A stretch of 62,625 nt of DNA, taken from NCBI GenBank assembly GCA_049644325.1, contig JBARRR010000103.1:1-62625 (forward strand). Direction: 5' to 3'. This document shows, piece after piece, positions 32,801 through 42,159 of the stretch. The notes beneath the pieces were generated by a model. The model was not told the origin of the DNA, searched no databases, and saw only the letters and a list, made by a program, of their open reading frames with translations. Within the stretch, counting starts at the first letter, position 1. The number at the start of each line of letters is the position of its first letter. The position numbers were made by a program, and so were the translations under genes. This stretch comes from DASZHA01 sp049644325. Lineage in GTDB: Bacteria; Chloroflexota; Dormibacteria; DASZGP01.

Positions 32801-32898
32801 TCCGAAGGGGAGCGACCGGTTTCAGCGCCGGGAGCTGAGAGGCTGCCTCGCAGCGACCCTTTGAACCTGGACCAGGCAATGCTGGCGTAGGAATCGGA
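32801..32898 (+). ncRNA. TPP (THI-box) riboswitch
   Basis: This 98-nt leader carries the conserved TPP-sensing blocks in order: AGGGGAGC, CTGAGAGGCTGC, ACCCTTTGAACCTG, then CAGGCAATGCTGGCGTAGGA. The closing helix P1 is TCCGA (32801-32805) with TCGGA (32894-32898). It ends 3 nt before the ATG of the transporter, and no terminator lies between, so control is probably at translation through masking of the start region when TPP is bound. Confidence 0.95.
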
Positions 32899-32901
32899 AA
32901 C

Positions 32902-34344
32902 ATGAGCAAAGCCGTCAAGAACCCGGCCGAGGCGCTGCCGCTGCCGGCATCCGCCAATGACGAATTCCTCCGCGTGGAGCTGCGCGGACTCGAACCGGTA
33001 CCTGACGAGACCCGGCGTGGGCACCCGCGCGAGCTCTTTTTCATCTGGGCCGCGGCGCTGGCCGACTTCTTCTCCTTCCTCGCCGGGGCGCTCCTGATCA
33101 ACCTCGGCCTGGGCGTCTGGGATGCCATCCTGGTCCTGGTGCTGGGCGCTGTCGCCGGCGGCATCCTCATCGGTCCCCTCAGCGTCACCGGTGTCCGTAC
33201 CGGGGTCCCCCAGATCATGTACTCCCGGATCGCCTTCGGCCGCCGTGGCGCCGCCATTGGTGGCCTGCTGACGATGGTCATCGCGGTCGGCTGGTTCAGC
33301 TACGACTGTGCCATCGCCGTCTACACCGCCAAGGCGCTGCCTGTCTTCGGCGCGGGCCCGCCGAGCTGGGTGGTGGGCCTGATGCTGGTGGCGATGGTGC
33401 TGGGCTGCATCCTGGTGGCGTTCTTCGGCCACCGCACCATCACCATCGTGCAGACGGTGCAGGCGCCGCTGTTTATCACGCTATGCGCAGTGGTGGCGGT
33501 GGTGTTGGCGCCCAAGTTCAACGTCGGCCTGGCCAGCGCCCTCGACCCCGCGACGCACCTCTCGGTGGCCCTGCTCGGCTTCACCGCGACCTTCGCGCTG
33601 ATCATCTCTTGGGCGACGTACGCCGGCGACTACTCCCGCTACCTGCCGCGCAAAACCAGCGCCATCGCCGTCAGCATCTGGGCCGGCGCCGGCGGCGTGG
33701 TCACGCTTGTCATCTGCGGCGCGCTGGGCGCCCTGGTGCAAACCATCGACCCCACCCAGCAGAACCCCGCCTTGCTGATCGTCCCCAACCTGCCCACGGC
33801 ACTGGCCTGGGTGTTCGTCGCCTTCATCGTGATTGCCGAGATGAGCAGCAACTACCTCAACATCTACACCGCAGCCCTCAGCGGGCTGGCCATCGGCATT
33901 CCCCTCAAGCGCTGGTGGGCGGTGGCGATTTTCGGGATGGTCGGCGGCGCCATCGCCCTGGTGATCGTGTTCCTCGGCGACTTCCTCAAGATCTACCTCA
34001 ACTTCCTGACGGTGACGTATGTCTGGTTTCCGGCGTGGTGCATTGTTGTGTTGGTCGACTTCTGGCGACGGCGGGGGACGCTTAACGTGGACGAGATCAC
34101 CAGTCGGCCGGCGTCGTGGCGGGACTCGATACGGTGGCCGGCGCTGACCGCGTTCGCCGTCGGGACCGCCGCAACGCTGCTTTTCTACAGCAATCAACCC
34201 TTCTTCCAGGGATGGCTGGCGAGGGCCTTCTTCCACGACCAGCCAGCCGATGTCAGCAGCGTCGTCGGTGTCATCACCAGCCTGGTGTTGTTCGTGGTCC
34301 TGCTGCGGCTGAGCCGCAGCCCGCGCCCGGCGGCAGCGGGATGA
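32902..34344 (+). CDS. NCS1-family transporter, probable thiamine-precursor (HMP) permease CytX-like
   Basis: This 480-residue protein has about 12 membrane helices and the layout of NCS1 cytosine/purine permeases (WAAALADFFSFLAGAL near helix 1, GVRTGVPQIMYSRIAFG before helix 3, and SWATYAGDYSRYLP in the central region). A TPP riboswitch directly upstream and ThiD directly downstream argue that the cargo is hydroxymethylpyrimidine or another thiamine precursor, as for CytX. The ATG 32902 lies 3 nt after the riboswitch. The stop overlaps the thiD start (ATGA). Confidence 0.9.
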   Translation: MSKAVKNPAEALPLPASANDEFLRVELRGLEPVPDETRRGHPRELFFIWAAALADFFSFLAGALLINLGLGVWDAILVLVLGAVAGGILIGPLSVTGVRTGVPQIMYSRIAFGRRGAAIGGLLTMVIAVGWFSYDCAIAVYTAKALPVFGAGPPSWVVGLMLVAMVLGCILVAFFGHRTITIVQTVQAPLFITLCAVVAVVLAPKFNVGLASALDPATHLSVALLGFTATFALIISWATYAGDYSRYLPRKTSAIAVSIWAGAGGVVTLVICGALGALVQTIDPTQQNPALLIVPNLPTALAWVFVAFIVIAEMSSNYLNIYTAALSGLAIGIPLKRWWAVAIFGMVGGAIALVIVFLGDFLKIYLNFLTVTYVWFPAWCIVVLVDFWRRRGTLNVDEITSRPASWRDSIRWPALTAFAVGTAATLLFYSNQPFFQGWLARAFFHDQPADVSSVVGVITSLVLFVVLLRLSRSPRPAAAG

Positions 34345-35198
34345 CCGTACCCGTCGCGGCCACCATCGCCGGCAGCGATTCCGGCGGCGGCGCCGGGATC
34401 CAGGCCGACCTCAAGACATTTGCCGCCCTCGGCGTCTATGGAGCCAGCGCCATCGTCGCCCTCACGGCGCAGAACACCGTGGGTGTCAGGGGGGTGCAGA
34501 CCGCCTCGTTGGAGATGGTGGCTCAGCAGATCGACGCCATCGCCGACGACCTCTCACCCAACGCCTGGAAGACGGGGATGCTGGCCAGCGCCGACATCAT
34601 CGACATCGTCGTCGCACGGCTGCGTCACCACCGGGCGCGGAACCTGGTTGTCGACCCCGTGATGGTGTCGAAGTCGGGGGACCGGCTGCTGGACGTCGAG
34701 GCGGTGGGCGCCTTGGTACAGCGGCTGCTGCCGCTGGCACTGGTGGTAACCCCCAACCTGCCCGAAGCCACCGCCATGACCGGCCGGACGATCGACTCCC
34801 CCCGCGACGCGCGTCGCGCCGCCCGCGAGCTGGCCGAGCTGGGGCCGCGGCTGGTGGTGGTCAAGGGCGGACACGCCGGCACCGACCCCGTGGTGGACGT
34901 CGTCTACGACGCCAACAGCAAGGAGTGGACGGAGCTCCGCAACGAGCGGGTCGCAGGCGACAACACGCATGGCACTGGGTGCACTTTCAGCGCCGCAATC
35001 GCCGCCAACCTGGCGCGCGGCGCAGACCCGGCGGAGGCCGTACACCGCGCGCGTCAGTACCTGCAGGCGGCGCTACGCTGGGCCCCAAGCATAGGGTCGG
35101 GCCATGGACCGCTCGGCCACATGGGGCCGCAAGGGTATGCCCCCGCCGAACGTTACATGATGACGGACGATGCTACCTCCGGTAGAGTGGATAGCTGA
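34341..35198 (+). CDS. thiD: Hydroxymethylpyrimidine/phosphomethylpyrimidine kinase
   Basis: This 285-residue kinase phosphorylates HMP and HMP-P in thiamine synthesis. The N-terminus TIAGSDSGGGAGIQADLKTF is the classical ThiD start, and the ribokinase-type catalytic end GDNTHGTGCTFSAA contains the Asp base region. The ATG at 34341 overlaps the transporter stop as ATGA, so the two are translationally coupled and both under TPP control. The frame extends upstream but only as a shadow of the transporter. The C-terminus (about residues 262-285) is a weakly conserved tail. Confidence 0.95.
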   Translation: MTVPVAATIAGSDSGGGAGIQADLKTFAALGVYGASAIVALTAQNTVGVRGVQTASLEMVAQQIDAIADDLSPNAWKTGMLASADIIDIVVARLRHHRARNLVVDPVMVSKSGDRLLDVEAVGALVQRLLPLALVVTPNLPEATAMTGRTIDSPRDARRAARELAELGPRLVVVKGGHAGTDPVVDVVYDANSKEWTELRNERVAGDNTHGTGCTFSAAIAANLARGADPAEAVHRARQYLQAALRWAPSIGSGHGPLGHMGPQGYAPAERYMMTDDATSGRVDS

Positions 35199-35284
35199 AA
35201 GCCGCCGGCCAGCGGGAGCCGGTTGCGACACTCGCTGCTGAGCGGGGCCGCGGGAGGTCAAGAATCAAGACCCTGAGGCGACAG

Positions 35285-36946
35285 TTGCGCGCCGCCATTC
35301 GAACCAAGGCAAGACCGCGAATGGCGGCCAGTGCCTGCGCCACGCTGTTCCTGACAGCCGGTTTCGTCATCGGCGGCTACGCCACAGCCCACGCCGACTC
35401 CTGCTTCCTGATCCTGACCTGTCCCTCCAGTCCGTCGCCAGTGCCAGTGGCCCCGCCCTCACCATCGCCCTCGCCGTCGCCGCCCAAACCACCGCCACCA
35501 GCGCCGCCGAAACCGCCGCCCAAGACCGACGCCGGCGCCGGCGCCGCACCGGCCCCGCCGGCCCCTTCGGCGTCAGCCGCGGCGGCGCAGGTCGCGGCTC
35601 GCTTCCGCAACGCCGCCTTCCTTGACGACCTGCTCGCAGTGCTGCAGCACCCGACGTCAGACCAGCAGCCTGACCTCAAGCACTTCCGGGTCGCAGCCGG
35701 GCTCACCGCTGACGAGACCGAGGCCGCGGCGGCGCAGGATGCAGCTCGCACACCAGCGCTGGAGGTCGCGACCTTCATCCTCATCTGGGCGGTGGCGATG
35801 GCGGTCGGCCTTGGGCTGGGACTGCGCCGTCGCATCCGTTTCGCTCGGCTTCGGGCCATGGCGATGCTCTCGCTGATCCCGCTGGTGGCTGTCACCGCTG
35901 CGGGGCTCAGGGCCGCCGGCACGCCGCGCCTGGCGCCGTCGACTGTGGCGGTCTCGACGCGCGCCTTCGGTCCCGGGCTGCAGAGCTCAACCACCATCGA
36001 CGACCTGGACCCGCTGCACAGATTCTTCGAGCCCAGCGCACCGGCCTGGAACCGGCTGGTCTCGATCGAGAGCCAGGTCACCCTCCACCAGGACCAGCTC
36101 AAGGCCCAGGAGCTGCAGATCCAGCGCATCGCCGGCGCGGTCGCGGGCTCCGCTTCGGCACAGCCTTCGGCCACCGCCTCGCCAACCGCGGTGCAGTCGG
36201 ATGTCGAGGCGGTCCTGGCCGGCCTGCTGGCCCAGCACGATGCCACCGCCCAGGCATTCAAGGCGTCGTTGCAGCAGGAGTACGAGGTCTACCGCGAGGC
36301 CGCCCAGCAGCCAGCGCTACGGGACCAGATCCTCGGTGCCGTCGCCAAACTGCCTCAGCCGGATGCCAAGGACGCCGTCAGCTACAACCTCCAGGTGCTG
36401 CAGACCCAGCTGACCCAGGAGAGCGCCATCAATGCCGCCGCGGCTAAGCTCAGCGCCATCGGCTCGCTGTCCGCTTCGCAGCTGGCGGCGATGCGACGTC
36501 ACCAGCCGTTCATCATCCCGCTGGAGGGACCAATGACCCAGGGCTTCGGTCCCACCGACTTCTCGTTGGAGCCGCCGCTGACATACAACGGCGTCTTCTA
36601 TCCCCATTTCCATACCGGCTTCGACATCGCTGCCCCACTTGACACCCCGGTCCACGCCGCCGCCGACGGCGTCGTGGCCCTGGCCACCGCCACCCAGGAC
36701 AGCCAGGGTCACCTCCTTGGCTATGGGAATTACGTCGTCATCGCCCACCCCGACGGCTTCTTCACCCTCTACGGACACCTCGACACGGTCGCGGTCAAGG
36801 AGGGCCAGGTGGTGCACCAGGGGGAGATCATCGGCCAGGAGGGGTCGACCGGCCTCAGCACCGGCCCACATGTCCACTTCGAGATCCGCCACAACGGCAC
36901 CTTCCTGGACCCAGCGCCCTACCTACAAGGCCAGATCCCGGGCTGA
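35285..36946 (+). CDS. Membrane-anchored M23 peptidoglycan endopeptidase
   Basis: This 553-residue protein has an N-terminal signal anchor (LFLTAGFVIGGYATAHA), a Pro-rich stretch, a helical segment and two further hydrophobic helices around residues 155-210. A long external helical region is followed by a C-terminal LytM/M23 domain. Zinc ligands are visible as His and Asp in HFHTGFDIA and the HxH pair in GPHVHFEI; the YGHLD motif is present. It probably cuts peptide cross-bridges in the wall. Start: TTG 35285 gives an extra basic stretch; ATG 35321 is equally possible. The 86-bp gap before it shows no recognisable riboswitch. Confidence 0.88.
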   Translation: MRAAIRTKARPRMAASACATLFLTAGFVIGGYATAHADSCFLILTCPSSPSPVPVAPPSPSPSPSPPKPPPPAPPKPPPKTDAGAGAAPAPPAPSASAAAAQVAARFRNAAFLDDLLAVLQHPTSDQQPDLKHFRVAAGLTADETEAAAAQDAARTPALEVATFILIWAVAMAVGLGLGLRRRIRFARLRAMAMLSLIPLVAVTAAGLRAAGTPRLAPSTVAVSTRAFGPGLQSSTTIDDLDPLHRFFEPSAPAWNRLVSIESQVTLHQDQLKAQELQIQRIAGAVAGSASAQPSATASPTAVQSDVEAVLAGLLAQHDATAQAFKASLQQEYEVYREAAQQPALRDQILGAVAKLPQPDAKDAVSYNLQVLQTQLTQESAINAAAAKLSAIGSLSASQLAAMRRHQPFIIPLEGPMTQGFGPTDFSLEPPLTYNGVFYPHFHTGFDIAAPLDTPVHAAADGVVALATATQDSQGHLLGYGNYVVIAHPDGFFTLYGHLDTVAVKEGQVVHQGEIIGQEGSTGLSTGPHVHFEIRHNGTFLDPAPYLQGQIPG

Positions 36947-36964
36947 CCCGGCCCTCCGGCTTAC

Positions 36965-37603
36965 CTAGCTGACGAGGCCCGCCGTGCAGCCGTTTACCGC
37001 CGCCTCGGCCTCGGCCCGCCGGCCATCTCGCAGCAGCTCCAACGCTCCCGATTCCTCGATCCGGGCGTAGACCTGGTTCTGCCTATCCAGGGGCACGCCG
37101 TCGGCGCGCATGCGGTCACGGAGGGCGCCGACTATGTCGACCAGCTCGCCGTACTCCTCACCGATCTCGCCCTCCAGCCGGCGGCGGATCAGCGACGCCA
37201 GGAACGGGCTTCGGCCGCTGGTTGACACGGCCACCTGCAGCCTTCCCCGGCGCACCAGCGCGGGGGCGATAAAGTCGCAGAGCCTGGGGCGGTCAAGGAC
37301 ATTGACCAGCACGTGCCGGGCGCGCGCGGCGGCGGCAACCCGCTCTCCGGAGGCGTCATCGCCGCTGGCGTCGATCACCAGGAACGCCTGGTTTAGGTCG
37401 CCTTCCTCGAAGCCCCGTCGTTCCACCTCCAGACCTCCCTCGGCCACCAACTCCTCGAGCGCCGTGTTAAGGGTGCCGGCGATGACCGTCACCGCGGCGC
37501 CGTCGGTGAGCAGGCCCTGCACCTTGGCCGCGGCCTCATCCCCGCCGCCGACGACCAGGCACCTCTTGCCGCTGACGTCGAGGTAGGCGGCGTAGTAGCC
37601 CAT
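36965..37603 (-). CDS. Precorrin-2 dehydrogenase/sirohydrochlorin ferrochelatase (Met8/CysG N-terminal type)
   Basis: This 212-residue protein starts with YYAAYLDVSGKRCLVVGGGDEAA, an NAD-binding Rossmann motif of the siroheme synthase N-domain. ALVRRGRLQVAVSTSGRSPFLA, the region with the conserved Ser/Gly-rich loop, follows. It oxidises precorrin-2 and may insert iron to give siroheme for the sulfite reductase two genes upstream. The frame is open 5' of ATG 37603, but that part is antisense to nothing useful and only shadows cysC-sat. The downstream neighbour is the convergent M23 gene. Confidence 0.9.
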   Translation of the reverse strand: MGYYAAYLDVSGKRCLVVGGGDEAAAKVQGLLTDGAAVTVIAGTLNTALEELVAEGGLEVERRGFEEGDLNQAFLVIDASGDDASGERVAAAARARHVLVNVLDRPRLCDFIAPALVRRGRLQVAVSTSGRSPFLASLIRRRLEGEIGEEYGELVDIVGALRDRMRADGVPLDRQNQVYARIEESGALELLRDGRRAEAEAAVNGCTAGLVS

Positions 37604-37619
37604 TGGACGGCGGTGGGGG

Positions 37620-39437
37620 CTAGCCCACCGCCTCCGCGTCGCCGGTGCGCTGGCGTTCCGCCTCGAGCAGGATCTCGGCGATCTCCGGGCGGGTGAACTC
37701 GATGGGCAGGTCCTCGCCCGCGCGCAGCATCTCCCGCACCTTGGTGCCGCTGAGGATGACGCGGTCGTCGCCGCCGTGCGGGCACGTCCGGCTGGTGGCC
37801 ATCTGGCCGCAGGCCCTGCAGTAGAAGGAGTGCTCGAACTTGAGTAACGCAATGCCGATCTCCGCGGGCGCGAACTGGTCGAAGATCTCCTGCGCGTCGT
37901 AGCTGCCGTAGAACGAGCCCACCCCGGCGTGGTCACGGCCGACGATGAAGTGGCTGCAGCCGTAGTTCTTGCGGACCAGGGCGTGGAAGATGGCCTCGCG
38001 CGGCCCGGCGTAGCGCATCGACGCGGGGAAGACGGATAGGACGACGCGGTCCGGCGGGTAGTGGTGCTGCATCAGCGCCTGGTAGCAGCGCATTCGGACC
38101 GCGGCCGGGATGTCGTCGTCCTTGGTCTCGCCCACCAGTGGATGGAGGAGGAGGCCGTCGACCTGCTCCAGCGCCACCTTCTGCAAGTACTCGTGAGCGC
38201 GGTGCACGGGATTGCGCGTCTGGAAGCCGACCACCGTTCGCCAGCCCTTGTCGGCGAAGACGGCGCGGGTCTGCATCGGCGTGAGGCGGACCTCGGCGAA
38301 GGGCGCCTTGGGCAGGGCGAAGACCTCGACCGGGCCCGCTACCGCGAGGCCCGGCTGGGCCAGCACCCGGGCGACGCCGGGGTGGGACTCGTCCGACGTT
38401 CCGTAGACGTCGGCCGCGACGCGGTTGCGGTCATAGCCGTACGTCTCGCTCACCGTCAACACCGCCAGTGACTTGCCCCCCGTCCGCAACGCCACCCGCT
38501 GCCCCGCGCCCAGCTCGCGGGCCTGGGCCTCGTCCACCGGCAGGATGACGGGCAGGCTCCAGACCATCCCGTCCGAGAGCCGCATCCGCTCCGCCACCGA
38601 AAGCATGTCGGCCTCGCGCATGAAGCCGGTCAGGGGGCTGAGGCCGCCGCCGGCGAGCAGCTCGAGGTCGCTCACGGCCCAGGCGTCGAGCTCGATCGAC
38701 GGCAGCGCCTGCGCCTCCTGGCTGAGCTCGCGGCCGCGCTCCTTGGACGCCATCCGGACCTGGAGGACGCCGCCGTGGGGCATGACGCCGGTGCCAGCCA
38801 CGTCAGCCTGGTTGTGCTCCTCGCCGAAGCGATGGCCGTGGGACAGGTGCTCCACGTGCACGTGGGCGGGGACGTCGTCACGGTCGAGATAGCCGCGGGC
38901 CTGCAGCGCCGCCAGCACGTCGGCCACCGACTCACCCACCGTTTGGGTCTCGCTGCTGACGACCACCTCGGGATGCAGTGGCGCCTCGTATGGATCGCTG
39001 ACGCCGGTGAAGTTCTTTATCTCTCCCGACAGCGCCTTGGCGTAGAGGCCCTTGACGTCGCGGCGGCTGAGCTCCTCGATGGAGCAGTCGACGTGGACCT
39101 CGACGAAGTCGCCGATGCGGGCCCGGACCTCGTCGCGGATATCGCGGTAGGGCGATATGGCAGCCACCAGGACAAAGGCGCCGTGCCGGGTCAGCAGCTG
39201 CGCAACGAACCCGATGCGGCGGATGTTCTCGTCGCGGTCCTCCTTGCTGAAGCCCAGGCCCTTGCTCAGGTTCTCGCGGATGACGTCGCCGTCGAGGATC
39301 TCGACGCGCTTGCCACGCAGCTCCAGCTCGCTGGCCAGGGCGGTGGAGATGGTCGACTTGCCGGCGCCGCTGAGGCCGGTCAGCCAGATGGTGACCCCGC
39401 GCTGCGTCTCATGCGACGTCTCCTTGATGACGCTCAC
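37620..39437 (-). CDS. Bifunctional APS kinase (CysC)-ATP sulfurylase (Sat)
   Basis: This 605-residue fusion has APS kinase at residues 14-190 (Walker A GLSGAGKST; DGDVIRENLSKGLGFS; ISPYRDIRDEVR) and Sat-type ATP sulfurylase at about 200-600. The latter shows QTRNPVHRAHEYLQ, the HxGH-like motif, and the zinc cysteines of YCRACG and RTCPHG. Sat makes APS from ATP and sulfate; CysC phosphorylates it to PAPS. The CysC-first order matches animal PAPSS rather than fungal Sat-CysC. The GTG start 39437 overlaps the sulfite reductase stop (GTGA), so it is translationally coupled to it. Confidence 0.95.
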   Translation of the reverse strand: MSVIKETSHETQRGVTIWLTGLSGAGKSTISTALASELELRGKRVEILDGDVIRENLSKGLGFSKEDRDENIRRIGFVAQLLTRHGAFVLVAAISPYRDIRDEVRARIGDFVEVHVDCSIEELSRRDVKGLYAKALSGEIKNFTGVSDPYEAPLHPEVVVSSETQTVGESVADVLAALQARGYLDRDDVPAHVHVEHLSHGHRFGEEHNQADVAGTGVMPHGGVLQVRMASKERGRELSQEAQALPSIELDAWAVSDLELLAGGGLSPLTGFMREADMLSVAERMRLSDGMVWSLPVILPVDEAQARELGAGQRVALRTGGKSLAVLTVSETYGYDRNRVAADVYGTSDESHPGVARVLAQPGLAVAGPVEVFALPKAPFAEVRLTPMQTRAVFADKGWRTVVGFQTRNPVHRAHEYLQKVALEQVDGLLLHPLVGETKDDDIPAAVRMRCYQALMQHHYPPDRVVLSVFPASMRYAGPREAIFHALVRKNYGCSHFIVGRDHAGVGSFYGSYDAQEIFDQFAPAEIGIALLKFEHSFYCRACGQMATSRTCPHGGDDRVILSGTKVREMLRAGEDLPIEFTRPEIAEILLEAERQRTGDAEAVG

Positions 39438-41275
39438 TTCTGTCCCGCCGCTCGCGCCGCCCGCTGGGCCCGGGCGTAGGCGGTGTCGTCATGCTCGCCG
39501 GCGTCGCGGACGGCATGGGCCGAGCCGCCCTCAGATGTTCCCGCCTCGACCAGGGCGCCGGGCGGCATCGCCTCCCTGGCGAAGGCCTGCAGAGACTCGT
39601 CATCGAGCTGGTTGAGGTAATGGCTGAAGTCCTGCTCCGGCAGGCGGCGCTGGAGGTAAAGCCGCAGCAACGACTCGATGTAGTCGGGCATCTTCTCGGC
39701 GCGGACGCGGGCTCCCTTGGCGATGCGGGCGAAGTGCCGCTCCTCGCCGAGGTGGCCGCCGAGGTAGACCTGGAAGACCTCGGTCGGTACCCCCGCGATG
39801 GTCACGATCGAGCCCATGAACCCCATGTCCGCGATCTGGAAGCGGGCGCAGGCATTGGGGCAGCCATTGATGTTGATGCGGCAGTAGTCGTCGAAGTCGG
39901 GAAGCCGCTTCTCCAGCTCGTCGACGATGGTCGCGGCCCGGCCCTTGGTCTCGGTCACCGCCAGCTTGCAGAACTCGATGCCGGTGCAGGCCATGGTGCT
40001 CCGCCGGAAGCTCGAGCTGCGCACCTGGAGTCCCAGCGCGGCCAGTTCGCCGACGGCGGCCTCGACCTTGGCCTCAGGGATGTCGAGGATGACCATCTTC
40101 TGCTGGGTTGTGGTGCGGACGCGGCCCTTGCCGTAGCGCCGCGAGATCGCGGCGATGCCACTCATCTGCTCGGCATCGGTACGGCCCGCCACCAGCGGGA
40201 AGCCGACGTACATGTTGCCGTCGGCCTGGCGGTGAATGCCGGCATGGTCGCGATGAGAGGCGTGCGTTTCCGGCGCAGGCGGCCCATCGACCAGTCGACG
40301 CTTGAGGTACTTCTTCTCCAGGACCTCACGGAACTTCTCCACGCCCCAGTCCGCGACCAGGAACTTGAGCCGGGCCCGGTTGCGGGTCCGCCGGTAGCCG
40401 TAGTCGCGGAAGCAGGTGGTGATGGCGACGCACAGCTCGACCAGCTCGTCAGGCGCGACGAAGGCGCCCAGCGACTGGGCCATGTGCGGCGTTGTCGAGA
40501 GCCCGCCACCGACCAGCACATCGAAGCCGACCCGGCCGTCGACCCGGTGGGCCACGGCGCCGATGTCGTTGACGTCCTCGTGGCCGCAGCGGTCGGCGCA
40601 GCCGGTGATCGAGATCTTGTACTTGCGCGGCAGGTTGGAGAACTCCTTGGTCCCCGTCAGCCGGTGGCCGACCGCGAGCACGTAGGGCGTGGCGTCGATG
40701 TACTCGGCGGCGTCGACCCCGGCGGTCGGGCAGCCGAGCACGTTGCGGGTGACGTCGCCGCACGTCTGCAGCGTCGACAGCCCGACCGCGGAGATGGTCG
40801 CCCAGGCCTCGGGGATGTCCTCGATGTGGAGGTTGTGGAACTGGAAGTTCTGCCGGTCGGTGACGTCGATCACGCCCTTGCCCCAGCGGCGGGCGAGCTC
40901 GGCGCAGGCATCCAGCTGCTCGGCGGTCAGCTGGCCACCCGGGATGCGGATGCGCATCATGAACATCTTGTCTTCCTCGGGCCGCTGGGTGTAGAGCCCG
41001 TACCAGCGGAAGCGGCCGCTGAGGTCGGCGGGATCGATGCTGTCCCACCCTTCCTTGGCGTACTGGTGGATGATCCGCTCGAAAACGTCGAGGCCGTCCT
41101 GGTTGCGCTTGTTGGCCTCCTGGGGGGTGAGCGGCTCCATGTAGCCGAGAGCCCACTGGCCCTGGGCCCGCTTGGGTCGCGGGATCTCCAGGGGCGAGTC
41201 CTGGAGGAGGGAATCCTCCTCGCTCTCGGCAAGCGTGCCGCCGGCCTCGGGGTGCTCGCCGTTGGTCTCGCTCAT
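39434..41275 (-). CDS. sir: Ferredoxin-dependent sulfite (or nitrite) reductase
   Basis: This 613-residue siroheme protein has two ferredoxin-like half domains (GVIDVTDRQNFQFHN and GRVRTTTQQKMVI) and the [4Fe-4S]-siroheme cysteines as ACTGIEFC (C-x5-C) and NGCPNAC (C-x3-C). It reduces sulfite to sulfide with six electrons; nitrite reductases look alike. Its place between an APS reductase and APS kinase-Sat strongly favours sulfite. ATG 41275 overlaps the cysH stop (ATGA). The Asp/Glu-rich first 30 residues are not conserved. Confidence 0.93.
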   Translation of the reverse strand: MSETNGEHPEAGGTLAESEEDSLLQDSPLEIPRPKRAQGQWALGYMEPLTPQEANKRNQDGLDVFERIIHQYAKEGWDSIDPADLSGRFRWYGLYTQRPEEDKMFMMRIRIPGGQLTAEQLDACAELARRWGKGVIDVTDRQNFQFHNLHIEDIPEAWATISAVGLSTLQTCGDVTRNVLGCPTAGVDAAEYIDATPYVLAVGHRLTGTKEFSNLPRKYKISITGCADRCGHEDVNDIGAVAHRVDGRVGFDVLVGGGLSTTPHMAQSLGAFVAPDELVELCVAITTCFRDYGYRRTRNRARLKFLVADWGVEKFREVLEKKYLKRRLVDGPPAPETHASHRDHAGIHRQADGNMYVGFPLVAGRTDAEQMSGIAAISRRYGKGRVRTTTQQKMVILDIPEAKVEAAVGELAALGLQVRSSSFRRSTMACTGIEFCKLAVTETKGRAATIVDELEKRLPDFDDYCRININGCPNACARFQIADMGFMGSIVTIAGVPTEVFQVYLGGHLGEERHFARIAKGARVRAEKMPDYIESLLRLYLQRRLPEQDFSHYLNQLDDESLQAFAREAMPPGALVEAGTSEGGSAHAVRDAGEHDDTAYARAQRAARAAGQK

Positions 41276-42081
41276 GTGTCCGACGCCTCCGCGGCCGGCG
41301 CGCTGTCGGCCCGCGTCAACACCCTGCTGTTGCCGTCGGCGTCGACCACGGTCTCGTAGTGGATGCCGCACTCGGTATCGCCCTGTTCCCACCACCACCG
41401 GCCGGCGCGCAGTTCCTCGCCCGGCTCGATCGCCCGGGTGCAGGGGTCGCAGCCGATGCTGGTGTAGCCCTTCCGGTAGAGCGAGTTGCGGGGGACGTTG
41501 TACGTCTCGATGTGCTCCAGGACCTGCTCGTGGGTCCAGTTCGCCAGCGGGTTGATCTTGACGATGCCGCCATGCTGCTCGTCGAGCTCGACGACTTCCA
41601 CGTTGGCGCGGCTGGCGTTCTGGTCGCGCCGCAGCCCCGTGATCCAGGCGTCGAGGGTTTTCAGCCTGCGGTTGAGGGGCAGTACCTTGCGCACCTCGCA
41701 GCAGCTGAGGCGCAGCTCGGTGGACTTGTACATCAGGTTGATGCCGTGCTCGCTGACCAGCTCGGACACCTCCTGGGCGTCGGGGTAGAGGATCTCGATC
41801 TTGACCCCGAAGCGATCGTTGATCTCGTCCATCAGGTCGTAGGTGGCCGCCGGCAAGCGCCCAGTGTCGATGGTGAAGACGTTGACCGCCCAGTCGATGC
41901 GGACCGCCATGTCGAGCACCGCCATGCCCTCGTCCTGGAGGGAGGTGCAGATCGAAATGCGGTTACGCGGGAAAGTGGTCAGGCCCCAGACAAGCACCTC
42001 CTGGGGGGAGGCGTCCTTCAGTTGCTCGGCAGCCTCCGCGACGAGGGTGGCGTTGTCCGACAGCGGCTGGGGCATCGACAC
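41272..42081 (-). CDS. cysH: APS reductase, [4Fe-4S]-type CysH
   Basis: This 269-residue protein has the PP-loop fold with TSLQDEGMAVLDMA and FTIDTGRLP. The four cluster ligands of the APS-specific branch are CC in LSCCEVRK and CxxC in GCDPCTR. The catalytic cysteine lies in TECGIH. PAPS-type reductases lack the cluster cysteines. It reduces APS to sulfite with thioredoxin. The start is GTG 42081 or ATG 42075. It is first in the cysH-sir-cysC-sat-met8 unit, divergent from cobA with a 78-bp shared regulatory region. Confidence 0.94.
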   Translation of the reverse strand: MSMPQPLSDNATLVAEAAEQLKDASPQEVLVWGLTTFPRNRISICTSLQDEGMAVLDMAVRIDWAVNVFTIDTGRLPAATYDLMDEINDRFGVKIEILYPDAQEVSELVSEHGINLMYKSTELRLSCCEVRKVLPLNRRLKTLDAWITGLRRDQNASRANVEVVELDEQHGGIVKINPLANWTHEQVLEHIETYNVPRNSLYRKGYTSIGCDPCTRAIEPGEELRAGRWWWEQGDTECGIHYETVVDADGNSRVLTRADSAPAAEASDT

Positions 42082-42159
42082 GCGGGGTTCACACTCCTAC
42101 CTCTGGGGGCTGACGACGACAATCCGACAATTCCGACCAGAAAGCTAGGATTATGCACG
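42082..42159. promoter_or_regulatory. Divergent cysH/cobA promoter region with CGACAAT repeats
   Basis: Within 78 bp lie two tandem CGACAAT elements (42117-42123 and 42125-42131) with a third CCGAC just after (42133-42137), and TAGGAT (42146-42151) 8 nt before the cobA ATG. The repeats are a plausible operator for the sulfur genes on both sides. No regulator is assigned. Confidence 0.4.

Noticed and set aside
35199..35284. A c-di-AMP (ydaO) riboswitch before the M23 endopeptidase
   Set aside because: Cell-wall hydrolases are often controlled by this element, but the conserved blocks (GGGGxACCCA, CCGAACCCGUCAGCUAA) are absent.
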